Positions 1-8,551 of a stretch of DNA of 64,000 nt are shown here, piece by piece. Origin of the DNA: DATHZQ01 sp963823505. Lineage in GTDB: Bacteria; Actinomycetota; Acidimicrobiia; Spongiisociales; UBA5794. Location of the stretch: positions 1,116,001 to 1,180,000 of the forward strand of contig CAWGLY010000005.1 in the NCBI GenBank assembly GCA_963823505.1. The letters are read 5' to 3'. Position 1 is the stretch's first letter. Each line of letters starts with the position of its first letter. The notes beneath the pieces are model-generated. The model worked only from the letters and a program-made list of their open reading frames with translations, did not search any database and was not told the origin of the DNA. The position numbers were made by a program, and so were the translations under genes.

Positions 1-4
1 AGCG

Positions 5-997
5 GTGGCCGAGGTAGATGACTGGCCGGGGGAAGCGCTCGTAGCTCCCGACGGCAGCGCAGTCGCCTACACGCTCGAACGGCTGGGCGACGCGGGCGAC
101 CCCGAGATGGGCGTCCAAGTGCTGGAGGTTGGCGAAGGAACAACGTCCGAGTGGCTGGATCCGGGTCACGGCCAGTGGGGCGCTCTCGCCTGGCATCCCG
201 ACGCCAGCCACTTCGCCACTACCGGAGCGGACGGGGTGGTTCGAGTATGGGAAAGGACTTCACTGCGGCTCGTCGCCGAGCGCAAGGTTGCAGGCGGACA
301 TGTTGCCGGTTTGGACTATTCCGCCGACGGATCGCACCTGGTCGTGGGCGAGCGTGACGGACGTGTCTTTGCGCTCGATGGCGAGACGCTCGCTTCCGTC
401 GGAACACCGGTTCACCTCGACCGCCGGATCGTGTGGACCTTCGCGCGTAGCTCGAGCGATCTCGCTGTGGCCGTGACCGCCGGCGGATTCGTCGTTGTCG
501 ACGTGGACGGAGGCATCGTCCTCCACGAGGAGGCAACCGACGCCGCCAGCGCCGCCCTGTCCCCGCAAGGCGACCGGCTTGCCGTTCTCGGTTCTGGAGG
601 CGCGATCGGCCTATTCGATGTCGGCAAGCGCACCTGGATTGCACCGATGGCGAACGCACATCGCGGCACCGCCTTTCCTCGGTCCTTTGCGTCTGACGGC
701 GCTCTGTATGCCACAGGTGGCCTCGACAACCGTGTGCTGTTATGGAACGGTGCACACGGGACTCTCCTCGGTTCGTTGCCCGCCGATTACGGGCTGATCC
801 CCATGCCTGCGTTTCGGCCCGACGACCGGACCATCATGCTGGCATCCGTGGATTGGCCCCGCGCCACCGTGCACGAGTGGGACACGGATCTCAACTCGTG
901 GATCGAATACGCATGTCAGGTCGCCGGCCGCAATCTGACCCTCGAGGAATGGGGCGAGCTCGTTGGCGAACGCCCCTACGCCGAGACGTGTCCGTGA
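5..997 (+). CDS. WD40 repeat protein, C-terminal part
   Basis: The gene probably runs in from the left edge: the first in-frame GTG is at base 5, but nothing upstream can be seen. The 330 visible residues hold degenerate WD40 blades. These include WHPDASHFATTGADGVVRVW near residues 63-82, and the later blade motifs YSADGSHLVVGERDGRVFAL and ASDGALYATGGLDNRVLLWN. The tail reads CQVAGRNLTLEEW...GERPYAETC, an ending typical of actinobacterial WD40 proteins that carry an N-terminal regulator or NTPase domain. The missing N-terminus therefore may hold an effector or signalling domain. A beta-propeller scaffold for protein binding is likely; the partner is unknown. Confidence 0.75.
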   Translation: MAEVDDWPGEALVAPDGSAVAYTLERLGDAGDPEMGVQVLEVGEGTTSEWLDPGHGQWGALAWHPDASHFATTGADGVVRVWERTSLRLVAERKVAGGHVAGLDYSADGSHLVVGERDGRVFALDGETLASVGTPVHLDRRIVWTFARSSSDLAVAVTAGGFVVVDVDGGIVLHEEATDAASAALSPQGDRLAVLGSGGAIGLFDVGKRTWIAPMANAHRGTAFPRSFASDGALYATGGLDNRVLLWNGAHGTLLGSLPADYGLIPMPAFRPDDRTIMLASVDWPRATVHEWDTDLNSWIEYACQVAGRNLTLEEWGELVGERPYAETCP

Positions 998-1089
998 GGA
1001 CCGTCGGCTCTCGTCCATGTCACTTCCCTGAAGCGTTCCACGACGAAGGCCATAGCACCAGCATCGATGCTGGCCTCGGAGGGACCACA

Positions 1090-1668
1090 TGGTCGGCGAA
1101 GGTCTCGATAGGGATGCGATCGATTCCGCCCGGGCGTACCGTCACCAACGTCCCGGCCGAGTACGCGGCCGATGCCACCCATTGGTCGACCCGGGATTTG
1201 GCCAAGCAGGTGGGGATGTCGCCGTCGTCGGTGGGTCGCATCTGGCGGGCGTTCGGACTCAAACCGTGGCAGACCGACACGTTCAAACTGTCCGAGGATC
1301 CCCAGTTCATCGACAAGGTCCGTGACGTGGTCGGCATCTACCTGAATCCGCCCGACAAGGCAGTCGTGCTCTGCGTCGACGAAAAGACCGGCATCCAAGC
1401 CCTGGACCGCACCCAGCCGATCCTGCCGATGCGACCTGGTCAGGTCGAACGACGCACCCACGACTACCAACGCAACGGGATCGTCGACCTGTTCGCCGCC
1501 CTCAACCTCGCCACCGGCGAAGTCACCCACCACATCCGACCCCGCCACCGGGCCATCGAGTTCAAAAAGTTCCTCGAAGCCGTCGACACCACCGTGCCCG
1601 CCGAACTCGATGTCCATGTCGTATTGGACAACTCATCGACGCACAAGACACCAGACATCAACAAATGA
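1090..1668 (+). pseudogene. IS630-family transposase, truncated
   Basis: The reading frame shows an IS630-type helix-turn-helix (WSTRDLAKQVGMSPSSVGRIW) followed by the start of the DDE catalytic domain. The first catalytic Asp is in VVLCVDEKTGIQALDRTQP and the second in HVVLDNSSTHKTP. The frame then stops at PDINK, so the third catalytic acidic residue and the C-terminal part of the domain are missing. There is also no convincing start codon: the homology begins near base 1090, directly after unrelated sequence. No terminal inverted repeats are obvious. It is a dead insertion-sequence remnant, and its broken 3' end is followed at once by a repeat patch. Confidence 0.85.
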
Positions 1669-1701
1669 CGGCCCGGGAACCGCCGCTCCATTTCCTTCCC
1701 T

Positions 1702-1923
1702 TCGACCTGCATCCACGGGCTCGATCAGCCCCCCGGAGTTCCGAAGCAACTCCCAAGGAACGCGAAGCGTTCCCCTCGACCTGCATCCACGGGCTCGATC
1801 AGCCCCCCGGAGTTCCGAAGCAACTCCCAAGGAACGCGAAGCGTTCCCCTCGACCTGCATCCACGGGCTCGATCAGCCCCCCGGAGTTCCGAAGCAACTC
1901 CCAAGGAACGCGAAGCGTTCCCC
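1702..1923. repeat. Three tandem copies of a 74-bp repeat
   Basis: Three head-to-tail units of exactly 74 bp begin at 1702, 1776 and 1850. Each unit ends in a 17-bp palindrome, GGAACGCGAAGCGTTCC, at 1757-1773, 1831-1847 and 1905-1921. This could form a 7-bp stem with a 3-base loop in RNA. The same palindrome and its left flank (GAAGCAACTCCCAA) recur at 43247-43308, so this is a dispersed family. No protein-coding signal is seen. The units lie just downstream of the broken transposase. Confidence 0.9.
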
Positions 1924-2124
1924 TCGACCTCGGCGCAAAGCCGCCGAGCCCACTCCCCCCGGAAGCCCGGGGGGAGACCAAGAACCACCGGTCCTCCCCC
2001 GGCTTCCGGGGACGAGGTCGCCTCGGAGGACCGAGTGGGCCGGAGGCGGGAACCCTTCGGGTTCCTTGGCGGAGGCTCGGAGGGGGCAGAACCGCGGTCC
2101 TCCCCCGGCCTCCGGGGACGGTCA
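1923..2124. repeat. Dispersed intergenic repeat block, copy 1
   Basis: This G+C-rich non-coding block is composed of small hairpins, for example CCCCCCGG...CCGGGGGG and GGGAACCCTTCGGGTTCC. Bases 1991-2097 match 21645-21751 at all but three of 107 positions by eye, and 1923-1990 match 21484-21550. Together with the 74-bp array it fills the gap between the transposase remnant and the aminotransferase gene. It could serve as a transcription end for the minus-strand genes nearby, but no U-rich tract is obvious. Confidence 0.85.
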
Positions 2125-2161
2125 CACCCCGTAGGCGAAAGAAAGAGACAGCCGAGTACAA

Positions 2162-3487
2162 CTAGAGGGCGGCGACCTTCTGGAAGCCCGTTGCCATGGC
2201 TGCGACGAGATCGTCGACCTCGGACTCGCCCATCGCCGTTGAGGTCGTCAGGGAGCAGGTGTTGATCATGATGAAGCCGCTGTCGAAGAGGTGATCGAGC
2301 ATGACGCCGAGATTGCGCTTCTCTTCGGTCGAGCCGAACGCTTCTCGATAGTTGGCCGGAACCTGCGGCTTCATGTGGACGCGGAACATCGAGCCCCCGC
2401 CCGCGACGCACGCCGCCACCCCTGACTTGGCGATGGCCTCCTCGATTCCGCTGCGGGCTCGCTCGGCGAGAGCGTTCGTGCGTTTGACCGCGGCCCTGTC
2501 GAACAACTCCATCGCGGTGAGACCTGCGGTCATGGTCACCGGGTTGGCGGAGAACGTCCCTGAATGCGGGAAGCGGATGTCAGAAGCGAGCGGGTTCATC
2601 ACGTCCATCACGTCGGCGCGCCCCGCCAGCGCCCCCACCGGGAAACCGCCGCCGATGATCTTGCCCATGGCGGTCAGGTCCGGGCGGTCGTCGTACCACT
2701 CCTGCGCCCCGCCGTACTCCGAGCGGAAGGTGATGACCTCGTCGAAGATCAGGAGCGCATCGTTGCGCACCGTCCAGTCCCGCAGCATCCCGACGAACTC
2801 AGGCGTCGCAGGCACCAAGCCGACGCGGTGTGGCAGTACGTCGACCAGCACGCACGCCAGCTCGCCGGCATGCCGGTCGAGGATCGCCTTTGCCTTGGCC
2901 GGGTCGTTGAACGGGATGACGACGACGTCTTCCAATGCCTTGATGGGCGTGCCCTGGGCGACGGGCACGCTGGCCGGGGCATCGTCCTTGCCCCAGTTGG
3001 CAGGCGTCGACGTCTGGCTCACCTCGGCGTAGTCGTATTGCCCGTGGTAGGCGCCCTCGACCTTTGCGATCTTGGCGCGGCCGGTGAAGGCTCGCGCCGC
3101 TTTGAGGCACGCCATCACGGCTTCCGTGCCCGAGTTGACGAACCGCACCTTGTCGAATGAGTCGGTGCGGCCGACGATGTGCTCTGCGTATTGAACCTCG
3201 ACTTCGGTGCCGAGGGTGAAGCCGGTGCCCCGCCGTAGCTGGGCCGCCACCGCATCCATCACGACCGGATGGGCGTGGCCGTGAATCAACGACGCCATGT
3301 TGTTGGCGAAGTCGATCCGGGTGACACCCTCGATGTCCGTGACCCTGCACCCCGCAGCGTGGTCCACGTACAGCGGGTGCGGGGACCGCAGCACCGTGTT
3401 GCGGCTCACGCCGCCGGGAAGGACCCTTTGCGCCCGCTCGTAGAGCGCTTCGCTCTTCGAGAGACGGGACTGCGCTACGGCTGTCAT
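2162..3487 (-). CDS. Class III aminotransferase, GSA/beta-amino acid type
   Basis: This is a PLP-dependent fold-type I aminotransferase of 441 residues. The start at 3487 is chosen because a perfect AGGAGG lies 6 bases upstream; a start 27 bases earlier would overlap scoB and has no such site. Visible motifs are NSGTEAV near 118-124, the PLP-ring Asp in LLIFDEV (D249) and the Schiff-base Lys in AMGKIIGGG (K276). The sequence resembles glutamate-1-semialdehyde aminomutases, but also the beta-phenylalanine aminotransferase branch of that family. As last gene of an operon with a 2,3-aminomutase and a 3-oxoacid CoA-transferase, it more likely turns a beta-amino acid into a 3-oxo acid than works in haem synthesis. 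The substrate is inferred. Confidence 0.85.
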   Translation of the reverse strand: MTAVAQSRLSKSEALYERAQRVLPGGVSRNTVLRSPHPLYVDHAAGCRVTDIEGVTRIDFANNMASLIHGHAHPVVMDAVAAQLRRGTGFTLGTEVEVQYAEHIVGRTDSFDKVRFVNSGTEAVMACLKAARAFTGRAKIAKVEGAYHGQYDYAEVSQTSTPANWGKDDAPASVPVAQGTPIKALEDVVVIPFNDPAKAKAILDRHAGELACVLVDVLPHRVGLVPATPEFVGMLRDWTVRNDALLIFDEVITFRSEYGGAQEWYDDRPDLTAMGKIIGGGFPVGALAGRADVMDVMNPLASDIRFPHSGTFSANPVTMTAGLTAMELFDRAAVKRTNALAERARSGIEEAIAKSGVAACVAGGGSMFRVHMKPQVPANYREAFGSTEEKRNLGVMLDHLFDSGFIMINTCSLTTSTAMGESEVDDLVAAMATGFQKVAAL

Positions 3488-3503
3488 CTCTGGCCTCCTG
3501 GGG

Positions 3504-4163
3504 TCATGAGTCAAGTGCCACGAGGTTGCCCTCGGTGCGTTCCTGCACGTATTCGAACGTCACCCCCGGTGCCAGTTCTCTGAGGTGAAAGCCACCGGGA
3601 CCAATATCCATCACCGCCAGATCCGTGTAGACCCTGTCGACCACCGCCGGCCCGGTGAGCGGGTAGGTACAGGCGGCGACGAGCTTCGGTTCGCCCGATC
3701 GTGTCGTGTGCTGGGTGACGACGTGGATCCTTCTCACCCCTGCAACCAGGTCCATCGCTCCCCCGACCGCAGGGATGGCATCCGGAGCACCCGTCGACCA
3801 GTTCGCCAGATCCCCGGTTTGCGACACTTGCATCGCGCCAAGCACGCACAGATCGATGTGGCCGCCCCGGATCATCACGAAGCTGTCGGCATGGTGGAAG
3901 TACGCCGCTCCGGGGACCGCGGTCACCTGGCGCTTCCCCGCGTTGATCAGCTCGGGGTCTTCGTGCCCAGGCTCTGGGGCCGGCCCCATGCCGAGGAGAC
4001 CGTTCTCGGTGTGATAGATGACCTCACGCCCTGCAGGGACGTACTTGGCGATCAGCTCAGGGATCCCGATGCCGAGGTTGACGTAGGCGCCGTCGACGAT
4101 GTCGAGGGCGGCCCGCTGCGCCATCTCGTCTCTGGTCCAGCCGATGCGGGTCTCTGCCGTCAT
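3504..4163 (-). CDS. scoB: 3-oxoacid CoA-transferase, subunit B
   Basis: The 219 residues match the beta subunit of succinyl-CoA:3-ketoacid CoA-transferases (AtoA/ScoB). It has YVNLGIGIPELI near the N-terminus, the catalytic-Glu motif HTENGLLGMGP and the glycine-rich VGGAMDLVAG. The start ATG at 4163 overlaps the scoA stop by four bases (ATGA), implying translational coupling and a 1:1 complex. The enzyme moves CoA from a donor such as succinyl-CoA to a 3-oxo acid. In this operon the acceptor would be the product of the neighbouring aminotransferase. Confidence 0.92.
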   Translation of the reverse strand: MTAETRIGWTRDEMAQRAALDIVDGAYVNLGIGIPELIAKYVPAGREVIYHTENGLLGMGPAPEPGHEDPELINAGKRQVTAVPGAAYFHHADSFVMIRGGHIDLCVLGAMQVSQTGDLANWSTGAPDAIPAVGGAMDLVAGVRRIHVVTQHTTRSGEPKLVAACTYPLTGPAVVDRVYTDLAVMDIGPGGFHLRELAPGVTFEYVQERTEGNLVALDS

Positions 4164-4870
4164 GGGTAGGTCGCCCCTGCCGCGACGAGCCGGCTCTCGA
4201 TCAACGGATCGGCGACGGTGACGATGCGATGCACGAAGATGCTCGGGGTCACCACCGCCTCGGGGTCGAGCTCCCCGGGTTCCACGACCTGCCGGGTTTG
4301 CACGATGGTCGTGGTGGCGGCCGTCGCCATCACGGGGCTGAAGTTCCTGGCGGTCTTGTTGTAGAGGAGGTTGCCGTAGCGGTCGGCGCGCTCGCACTTG
4401 ATGAGGGCGAAATCGGCGGTGAGCCCGTATTCCATCACGTAGTCCCGCTCACCGAAGCGGCGCACCTCCTTGTCGCCCTGGAGCGGGGTGCCGACCGAGG
4501 TGGCCGTGAAGAAGGCCGGGATCCCGGCACCCCCGGCGCGGATGCGTTCCGCAAGCGTTCCCTGCGGCACGAGCTCCAGCTCGGTCTTGCCTGCCCGGTA
4601 CAGCTCGGGGAACACCGTGGAATTGGCCGTGCGGGGGAACGAGCAGATCATCTTGGAGACCCGCTCGGCCTTGATGAGCGCCGCCAGACCGACCTCGCCG
4701 CTGCCGGTGTTGTTGTTGACCACGGTGAGGTCCGTGGCGCCTTGGTCGATGAGCGCATGGATCAGCTCGATCGGGCTTCCTGCCTCACCGAAGCCGCCGA
4801 CCATGACCGTGGCGCCGTCGGGGATGTCGGCGACCGCCTCGGCGGGAGTGGCGACTCGCTTGTCGATCAT
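4160..4870 (-). CDS. scoA: 3-oxoacid CoA-transferase, subunit A
   Basis: The 236-residue alpha subunit carries the family motif VMVGGFGEAGSP near residues 22-33 and the conserved NNNTGSGEVGLAAL segment. The start at 4870 follows an AAGGTGATG ribosome site; in-frame codons further upstream would run into kamA. It pairs with ScoB directly downstream. Family knowledge: AtoDA/ScoAB enzymes open or close ketone-body and branched 3-oxoacid pathways in the cytoplasm. It lies 23 bases after kamA on the same strand, so the four genes are probably co-transcribed. Confidence 0.92.
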   Translation of the reverse strand: MIDKRVATPAEAVADIPDGATVMVGGFGEAGSPIELIHALIDQGATDLTVVNNNTGSGEVGLAALIKAERVSKMICSFPRTANSTVFPELYRAGKTELELVPQGTLAERIRAGGAGIPAFFTATSVGTPLQGDKEVRRFGERDYVMEYGLTADFALIKCERADRYGNLLYNKTARNFSPVMATAATTTIVQTRQVVEPGELDPEAVVTPSIFVHRIVTVADPLIESRLVAAGATYP

Positions 4871-4893
4871 CTCATCACCTTGCGCCTGCGCCG

Positions 4894-6339
4894 CTACTGA
4901 CCTGCCACCCCGATCGATACCGGCACCTCGCGGGCGTACCGAACCCGGTCGTAGTCGTAGAGACCGGCCTCGTCGAAGATCACTCTGTCGGCATAGTCGT
5001 CGAACCAGATCGCCTCGGGGTTCCGCCCGACGATGCACACCTTGCCCCTGTCATCCGCAGCAGCGGCGTTGCGCAGGATCTTGAAGATCAGCACACCGTT
5101 TTCGGTGCCGGGCACACCGGGGATGGGATCGTTGGTGACGGCCGCAACTTCGGTCTTGCCCTTGTAGTGGGTGATCGAGAGCCGGGCGTGGGTTTCGACG
5201 CCGGACAGGCCCTTCTGCGACTCGTTGAGGATCTGCCACGCCGTCTCGATGGGCACGTTGAACGCCCGGTAGGCGACGATGTCGCGCCCGCAGAAGAAGT
5301 AGTGGTTCTCGACACCGACCCGCTTCAGCGTGCGCTGCATGATGCGGAGCGCATCAGGATCGTCGTTGATGTCCTTGATGATCGGCGCCTGGTTTTCGAC
5401 GCTGATCCAGCCTCTGCCCACCACTGCATCCATGGCACGGCGCGTGGCAGGGTGCCAGGCCAGGGTCCCGTTGTCGTTCTCGATGTAGTTCCCGTCCGCA
5501 TCCTTGAGGAGGAACTCGTCGGGATGGTTGAAGTGCACCATGAGACGGAAGCCGACTTCGGGGTAGGTCGCATGAAAGTTGTCGAGCATGGTGAGGAATG
5601 CGTCGTCGAAGCGATCGGGGTGGAACGCCATCTCCTTGGTACCCAGCCGGATCGACTCGACACCTGCCTCGGCAAGTGCGGCGAACCAACCGGCGATCTT
5701 GCTGTTCGGTAGCACCATCGGGTCGCCGCCGGAAAGCAGGATCTCCCGCAGCTTCTCCCGGCCGGACACAGGGTGGTGGCCACCGTTGGCCGTGACGGCG
5801 GCGTTGTGGGCCTTGATGTAATCGGTGACTTCCTGCACTTGGGCGAGGCCTTTGGGAGCAACGGTGCCGTCGGCGCGCTCGACCTCCTTGCGGGCGATGA
5901 GCTCTTCGCGATAGCAGAACCGGCAATGCGCCGAGCATGTCGAGATGACATACATGAGACCCATCTCGTACTTGTGGAGCAGACCCTCGACAGGGCTGTA
6001 GTCCATCTGGAATCCCGGGTCTTCAGCTCCGGCGAGATCCATCGTCTCGTCCGGACTGGCTTTGACGAGACGCTGCAGCGCCTTGCTGTCCTTGGCCAGC
6101 TCCAAGTAGTGGCGCGTGACCTTGACGGGCATGCGGGATTCGACGTCCCTGTCGGTGTCCTTCAGTGAGCGGAGAGCGTCGAGCTCAGCCTCCGAATAGA
6201 ACCCCTTCAACTCCTCCGGCTCGCGACCTTCGAAGAACATGTTCAAGCCGTTGATGATCTGGCGGTCGTATTTGGGGTTCTCGACCGTATCAAGGAATGC
6301 CTGTTCCCGCGCCGAGGGAACGTATTTGACTCTGCCCAT
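4894..6339 (-). CDS. kamA: Lysine 2,3-aminomutase family radical SAM enzyme
   Basis: The 481-residue protein carries the radical SAM cluster motif CSAHCRFC (C135, C139, C142) after MYVISTCSAHCR, and the family segment LLSGGDPMVLPN. Such enzymes use SAM, a 4Fe-4S cluster and PLP to shift an alpha-amino group to the beta carbon. It is the first gene of the operon and is divergent from an RpiR regulator. The region where clostridial lysine aminomutase has DAPGGGGK, which carries a lysine-binding Asp, reads SITHYKGKTEVAAV here, so the substrate may not be lysine; glutamate or another amino acid is possible. The start at 6339 (MGRVKYVP) is preceded by GAGGTGGCACC. Confidence 0.88.
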   Translation of the reverse strand: MGRVKYVPSAREQAFLDTVENPKYDRQIINGLNMFFEGREPEELKGFYSEAELDALRSLKDTDRDVESRMPVKVTRHYLELAKDSKALQRLVKASPDETMDLAGAEDPGFQMDYSPVEGLLHKYEMGLMYVISTCSAHCRFCYREELIARKEVERADGTVAPKGLAQVQEVTDYIKAHNAAVTANGGHHPVSGREKLREILLSGGDPMVLPNSKIAGWFAALAEAGVESIRLGTKEMAFHPDRFDDAFLTMLDNFHATYPEVGFRLMVHFNHPDEFLLKDADGNYIENDNGTLAWHPATRRAMDAVVGRGWISVENQAPIIKDINDDPDALRIMQRTLKRVGVENHYFFCGRDIVAYRAFNVPIETAWQILNESQKGLSGVETHARLSITHYKGKTEVAAVTNDPIPGVPGTENGVLIFKILRNAAAADDRGKVCIVGRNPEAIWFDDYADRVIFDEAGLYDYDRVRYAREVPVSIGVAGQ

Positions 6340-6428
6340 GGTGCCACCTCGAGATGTTGCCGGCCGTCGCCGCCAGCGTACACTTCTGCACACCGACGAG
6401 CAACGTCTGTAACGTAGTGCTCACACGC

Positions 6429-7274
6429 ATGACACCACCTACCGTTTCCCATCTCATCGCCGCCGTCGGCGAGCGCCTCACCCCGACGGAACGGCGCATC
6501 GCGGCTGCGGTGATCGGCGACCCCACCCTGCTTGCGTTCGGCTCGGTGTCCGACCTGGCCGGGACGGTGGGGACCAGCCGCCCTTCCATCGTGCGGTTCG
6601 CCGCCAAACTCGGTTTTGACGGGTACAGCGACCTCCAGGATCACGTGCGCCGCCAACTCAGCACGCAACTCAGCCGACCGAGCGTGAGGATTCGCCACGA
6701 GCATGCGACCAGCGATGCCAGGACCGCCATCGATCGATCCATCGCCTCGGTGTTCGAATCCATTGCCGAAGGCCGGCTCGCCCGCCTCGCCCAACCGATC
6801 ACGCATGCGGAACGAGTGTCGGTGCTGTCGGGCGAGACTTCACGAGCAGGTGCCCACGCCCTCGTGAGCGGGCTCAGCATGGTGCGGCCCGGCGTGCGGC
6901 TGCTGGAAGAGCGCAACCTCGGAAGGGACCTGGCCGATATCGGCGGCAACGATGTGCTCGTCGTGATCGATTTTCCCCGCTATCGCGCCGCAGTGGTGCA
7001 AGCCGCACGGGTGCTTGCCGAAGCAGGCGGGCAGATCGTCGCCATCACCGACGGCCCCCTTTCGCCCCTCGTTGCGGTGACCGACACCTGGGTCGCCGCA
7101 CACGTCCCCGCCATCGGCCCGTTCGACAGCTCACTGCCCGCCGTTGCGCTCGCCGAGCTGCTCGTGATGCAGGTGGCAAGCCAGCTCCACGACGGCGCCA
7201 CCGAACGCCTCGACCGCACCGAAGACATGTGGGCCGCAACTCAGACCTTCTACGACGAGGACACTCCTGGCTGA
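6429..7274 (+). CDS. RpiR/MurR-family transcriptional regulator
   Basis: The 281-residue regulator has an N-terminal HTH of RpiR type (LTPTERRIAAAVIGDP...TSRPSIVRFAAKLGFDGYSDLQ) and a C-terminal SIS sugar-phosphate-binding-like domain (VSVLSGETSRAGAH; DVLVVIDFPRYR; AGGQIVAITD). It is transcribed away from kamA, sharing a gap of about 90 bases, so it probably controls the kamA operon. An in-frame GTG at 6417 is an alternative start. TAACGT at 6411-6416 fits a -10 element, which would give a nearly leaderless message. The SIS ligand is unknown. Confidence 0.85.
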   Translation: MTPPTVSHLIAAVGERLTPTERRIAAAVIGDPTLLAFGSVSDLAGTVGTSRPSIVRFAAKLGFDGYSDLQDHVRRQLSTQLSRPSVRIRHEHATSDARTAIDRSIASVFESIAEGRLARLAQPITHAERVSVLSGETSRAGAHALVSGLSMVRPGVRLLEERNLGRDLADIGGNDVLVVIDFPRYRAAVVQAARVLAEAGGQIVAITDGPLSPLVAVTDTWVAAHVPAIGPFDSSLPAVALAELLVMQVASQLHDGATERLDRTEDMWAATQTFYDEDTPG

Positions 7275-7296
7275 CACGAGGGATCCGATCGCCGCC

Positions 7297-8436
7297 TCAG
7301 GTCGGAACGGTCTCACGATCGCGGCCGCGCAAGAACGGGAGCAGTGTGCCGAGCCCGACGACGCCGACCAGCAGGGCGACCTCGAGCTCGATGGTGGATG
7401 CGGCCACACCGACAAGCCAGACGGAGACTCCGCCGACCGCCATCTGTGCAGACCGGAACACGCCGAGCAGCCCTCCGCGGTCGCCGAACCTCTCGACGGC
7501 TACCACGTTGGCCACGGGAAACATCGAACTCGCGGCACCGGCAAACACGGCGGCGGCAACTGCAGCGAACGCCGGCCACGGGATTGCGAGCCAGGCTATG
7601 CCACCGGCGACGAGCACGACGGTCACGCGGCGGGCGGCGCTGATCGCACCGTGCCGATCGGCGAGGCGGCCCGCCCACGCCTTCCCGGGGATCGACAGGA
7701 TGCGGCCGACCAGCAGCACGGAGGCTGCGGCCGATGCCGAGTACGCCCAATCGTCCACGGCGAACGTGGGCACATAAGCCACCAGACCGAACTGGGCAAC
7801 GGCTGCGGCGGCACCGACGGCCACGGGAACACCGAGGAGTCGGAGCCCGCTGCTCATGTCCCGCTTGGGGACGACGACCCGGCCCGGCACATCGACGAGG
7901 GCCACCGCCACCAGGGCAATCAGACCCAGCCAGGCGGCCACGACGAACACGGTGCGCCACGCGTCGGGGCCGATCACCGCCACCAGGCCGGCAGCCAGGG
8001 CAAGGGCAAGCGAGTAGGCGATCCCATACAGTCCCATGGCCCGCCCCCGGCGACCCGGGTCGACCAGCACTCCGATCGAGAAGATGCCCCCGGCGAAGAA
8101 CACTCCGGCACCGAGCCCCATCAGCACATGGGCGATGGCAAACGCACCGGCACCGCCATTCACGGCCGCCAGCCCGGCCCCGGCAGAGGTGAGACCCACC
8201 CCGGCCATGGACGACAGCTTGGCGCCAAACCGGCCGAGCACGAACCCGCCGATGAGGTTGCCCACGGCAGCCGAGATCGAGAGCACCCCCAGGATCTGCC
8301 CCGCACCTGCTTCGGTCAAACCCAACCGGGGTCTCGCTATCGGCAGGATCGGCGCCAGAATCGACTCCCCGACGGTCACCGCCACATAGGTGAGCGTGAC
8401 CGCGGCGATCGCCAGCCGGCGCTGCATGCGGGACAT
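7297..8436 (-). CDS. MFS transporter
   Basis: The 379 residues form about 12 hydrophobic segments with the MFS inter-helix motif GRFGAKLSS (near 68-76) and a second one at GRLADRHGAIS. The N-terminal half carries a CynX/NarK-like run of Gly-rich helices. It faces the FAD oxidoreductase gene across a shared promoter region that holds a 15-bp operator at 8520-8534, so the two may be regulated together. It ends 22 bases from the convergent RpiR gene. The substrate cannot be read from the sequence; a small organic anion is a reasonable guess. Confidence 0.85.
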   Translation of the reverse strand: MSRMQRRLAIAAVTLTYVAVTVGESILAPILPIARPRLGLTEAGAGQILGVLSISAAVGNLIGGFVLGRFGAKLSSMAGVGLTSAGAGLAAVNGGAGAFAIAHVLMGLGAGVFFAGGIFSIGVLVDPGRRGRAMGLYGIAYSLALALAAGLVAVIGPDAWRTVFVVAAWLGLIALVAVALVDVPGRVVVPKRDMSSGLRLLGVPVAVGAAAAVAQFGLVAYVPTFAVDDWAYSASAAASVLLVGRILSIPGKAWAGRLADRHGAISAARRVTVVLVAGGIAWLAIPWPAFAAVAAAVFAGAASSMFPVANVVAVERFGDRGGLLGVFRSAQMAVGGVSVWLVGVAASTIELEVALLVGVVGLGTLLPFLRGRDRETVPT

Positions 8437-8519
8437 CGTGCTCCTTGCGAGCTTGCGGGGAACGGGCCCACCGGAATGGGCCTTCTCGGGTTTGACAGGC
8501 TACTCGTCCCAAGATAGCG

Positions 8520-8534
8520 TGGATATTGTATCCA
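8520..8534. promoter_or_regulatory. 15-bp palindromic operator, site 1
   Basis: TGGATATTGTATCCA is a perfect inverted repeat (TGGATA, 3-base spacer, TATCCA). It lies 17 bases upstream of the GTG start of the FAD oxidoreductase and in the divergent gap to the MFS gene. Near copies lie at 16966-16980 and 18124-18138. The size and TATCC half-site suit a GntR/FCD-type repressor, two of which are encoded nearby. Confidence 0.65.
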
Positions 8535-8551
8535 GAGGAGGGAACCGGACG

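Noticed and set aside
1925..2411. Coding frames through the repeat patch near 1700-2160
   Set aside because: They are repeat-translated Pro/Arg/Gly-rich peptides with no ribosome sites, and they run into the aminotransferase gene in the wrong frame.
2162..3487. Haem-pathway gene hemL
   Set aside because: The sequence is GSA-aminomutase-like, but the operon with kamA and scoAB and the absence of other haem genes make a catabolic aminotransferase more likely.
4163..4397. Longer start for scoB inside scoA
   Set aside because: The upstream residues are Arg-rich antisense-like sequence; MTAETRIGW at 4163 overlaps the scoA stop exactly as ATGA.
8390..8551. Earlier ATG for the FAD oxidoreductase
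   Set aside because: It would cover the MFS start and the operator; the GTG at 8552 has a good ribosome site and starts the Rossmann motif.
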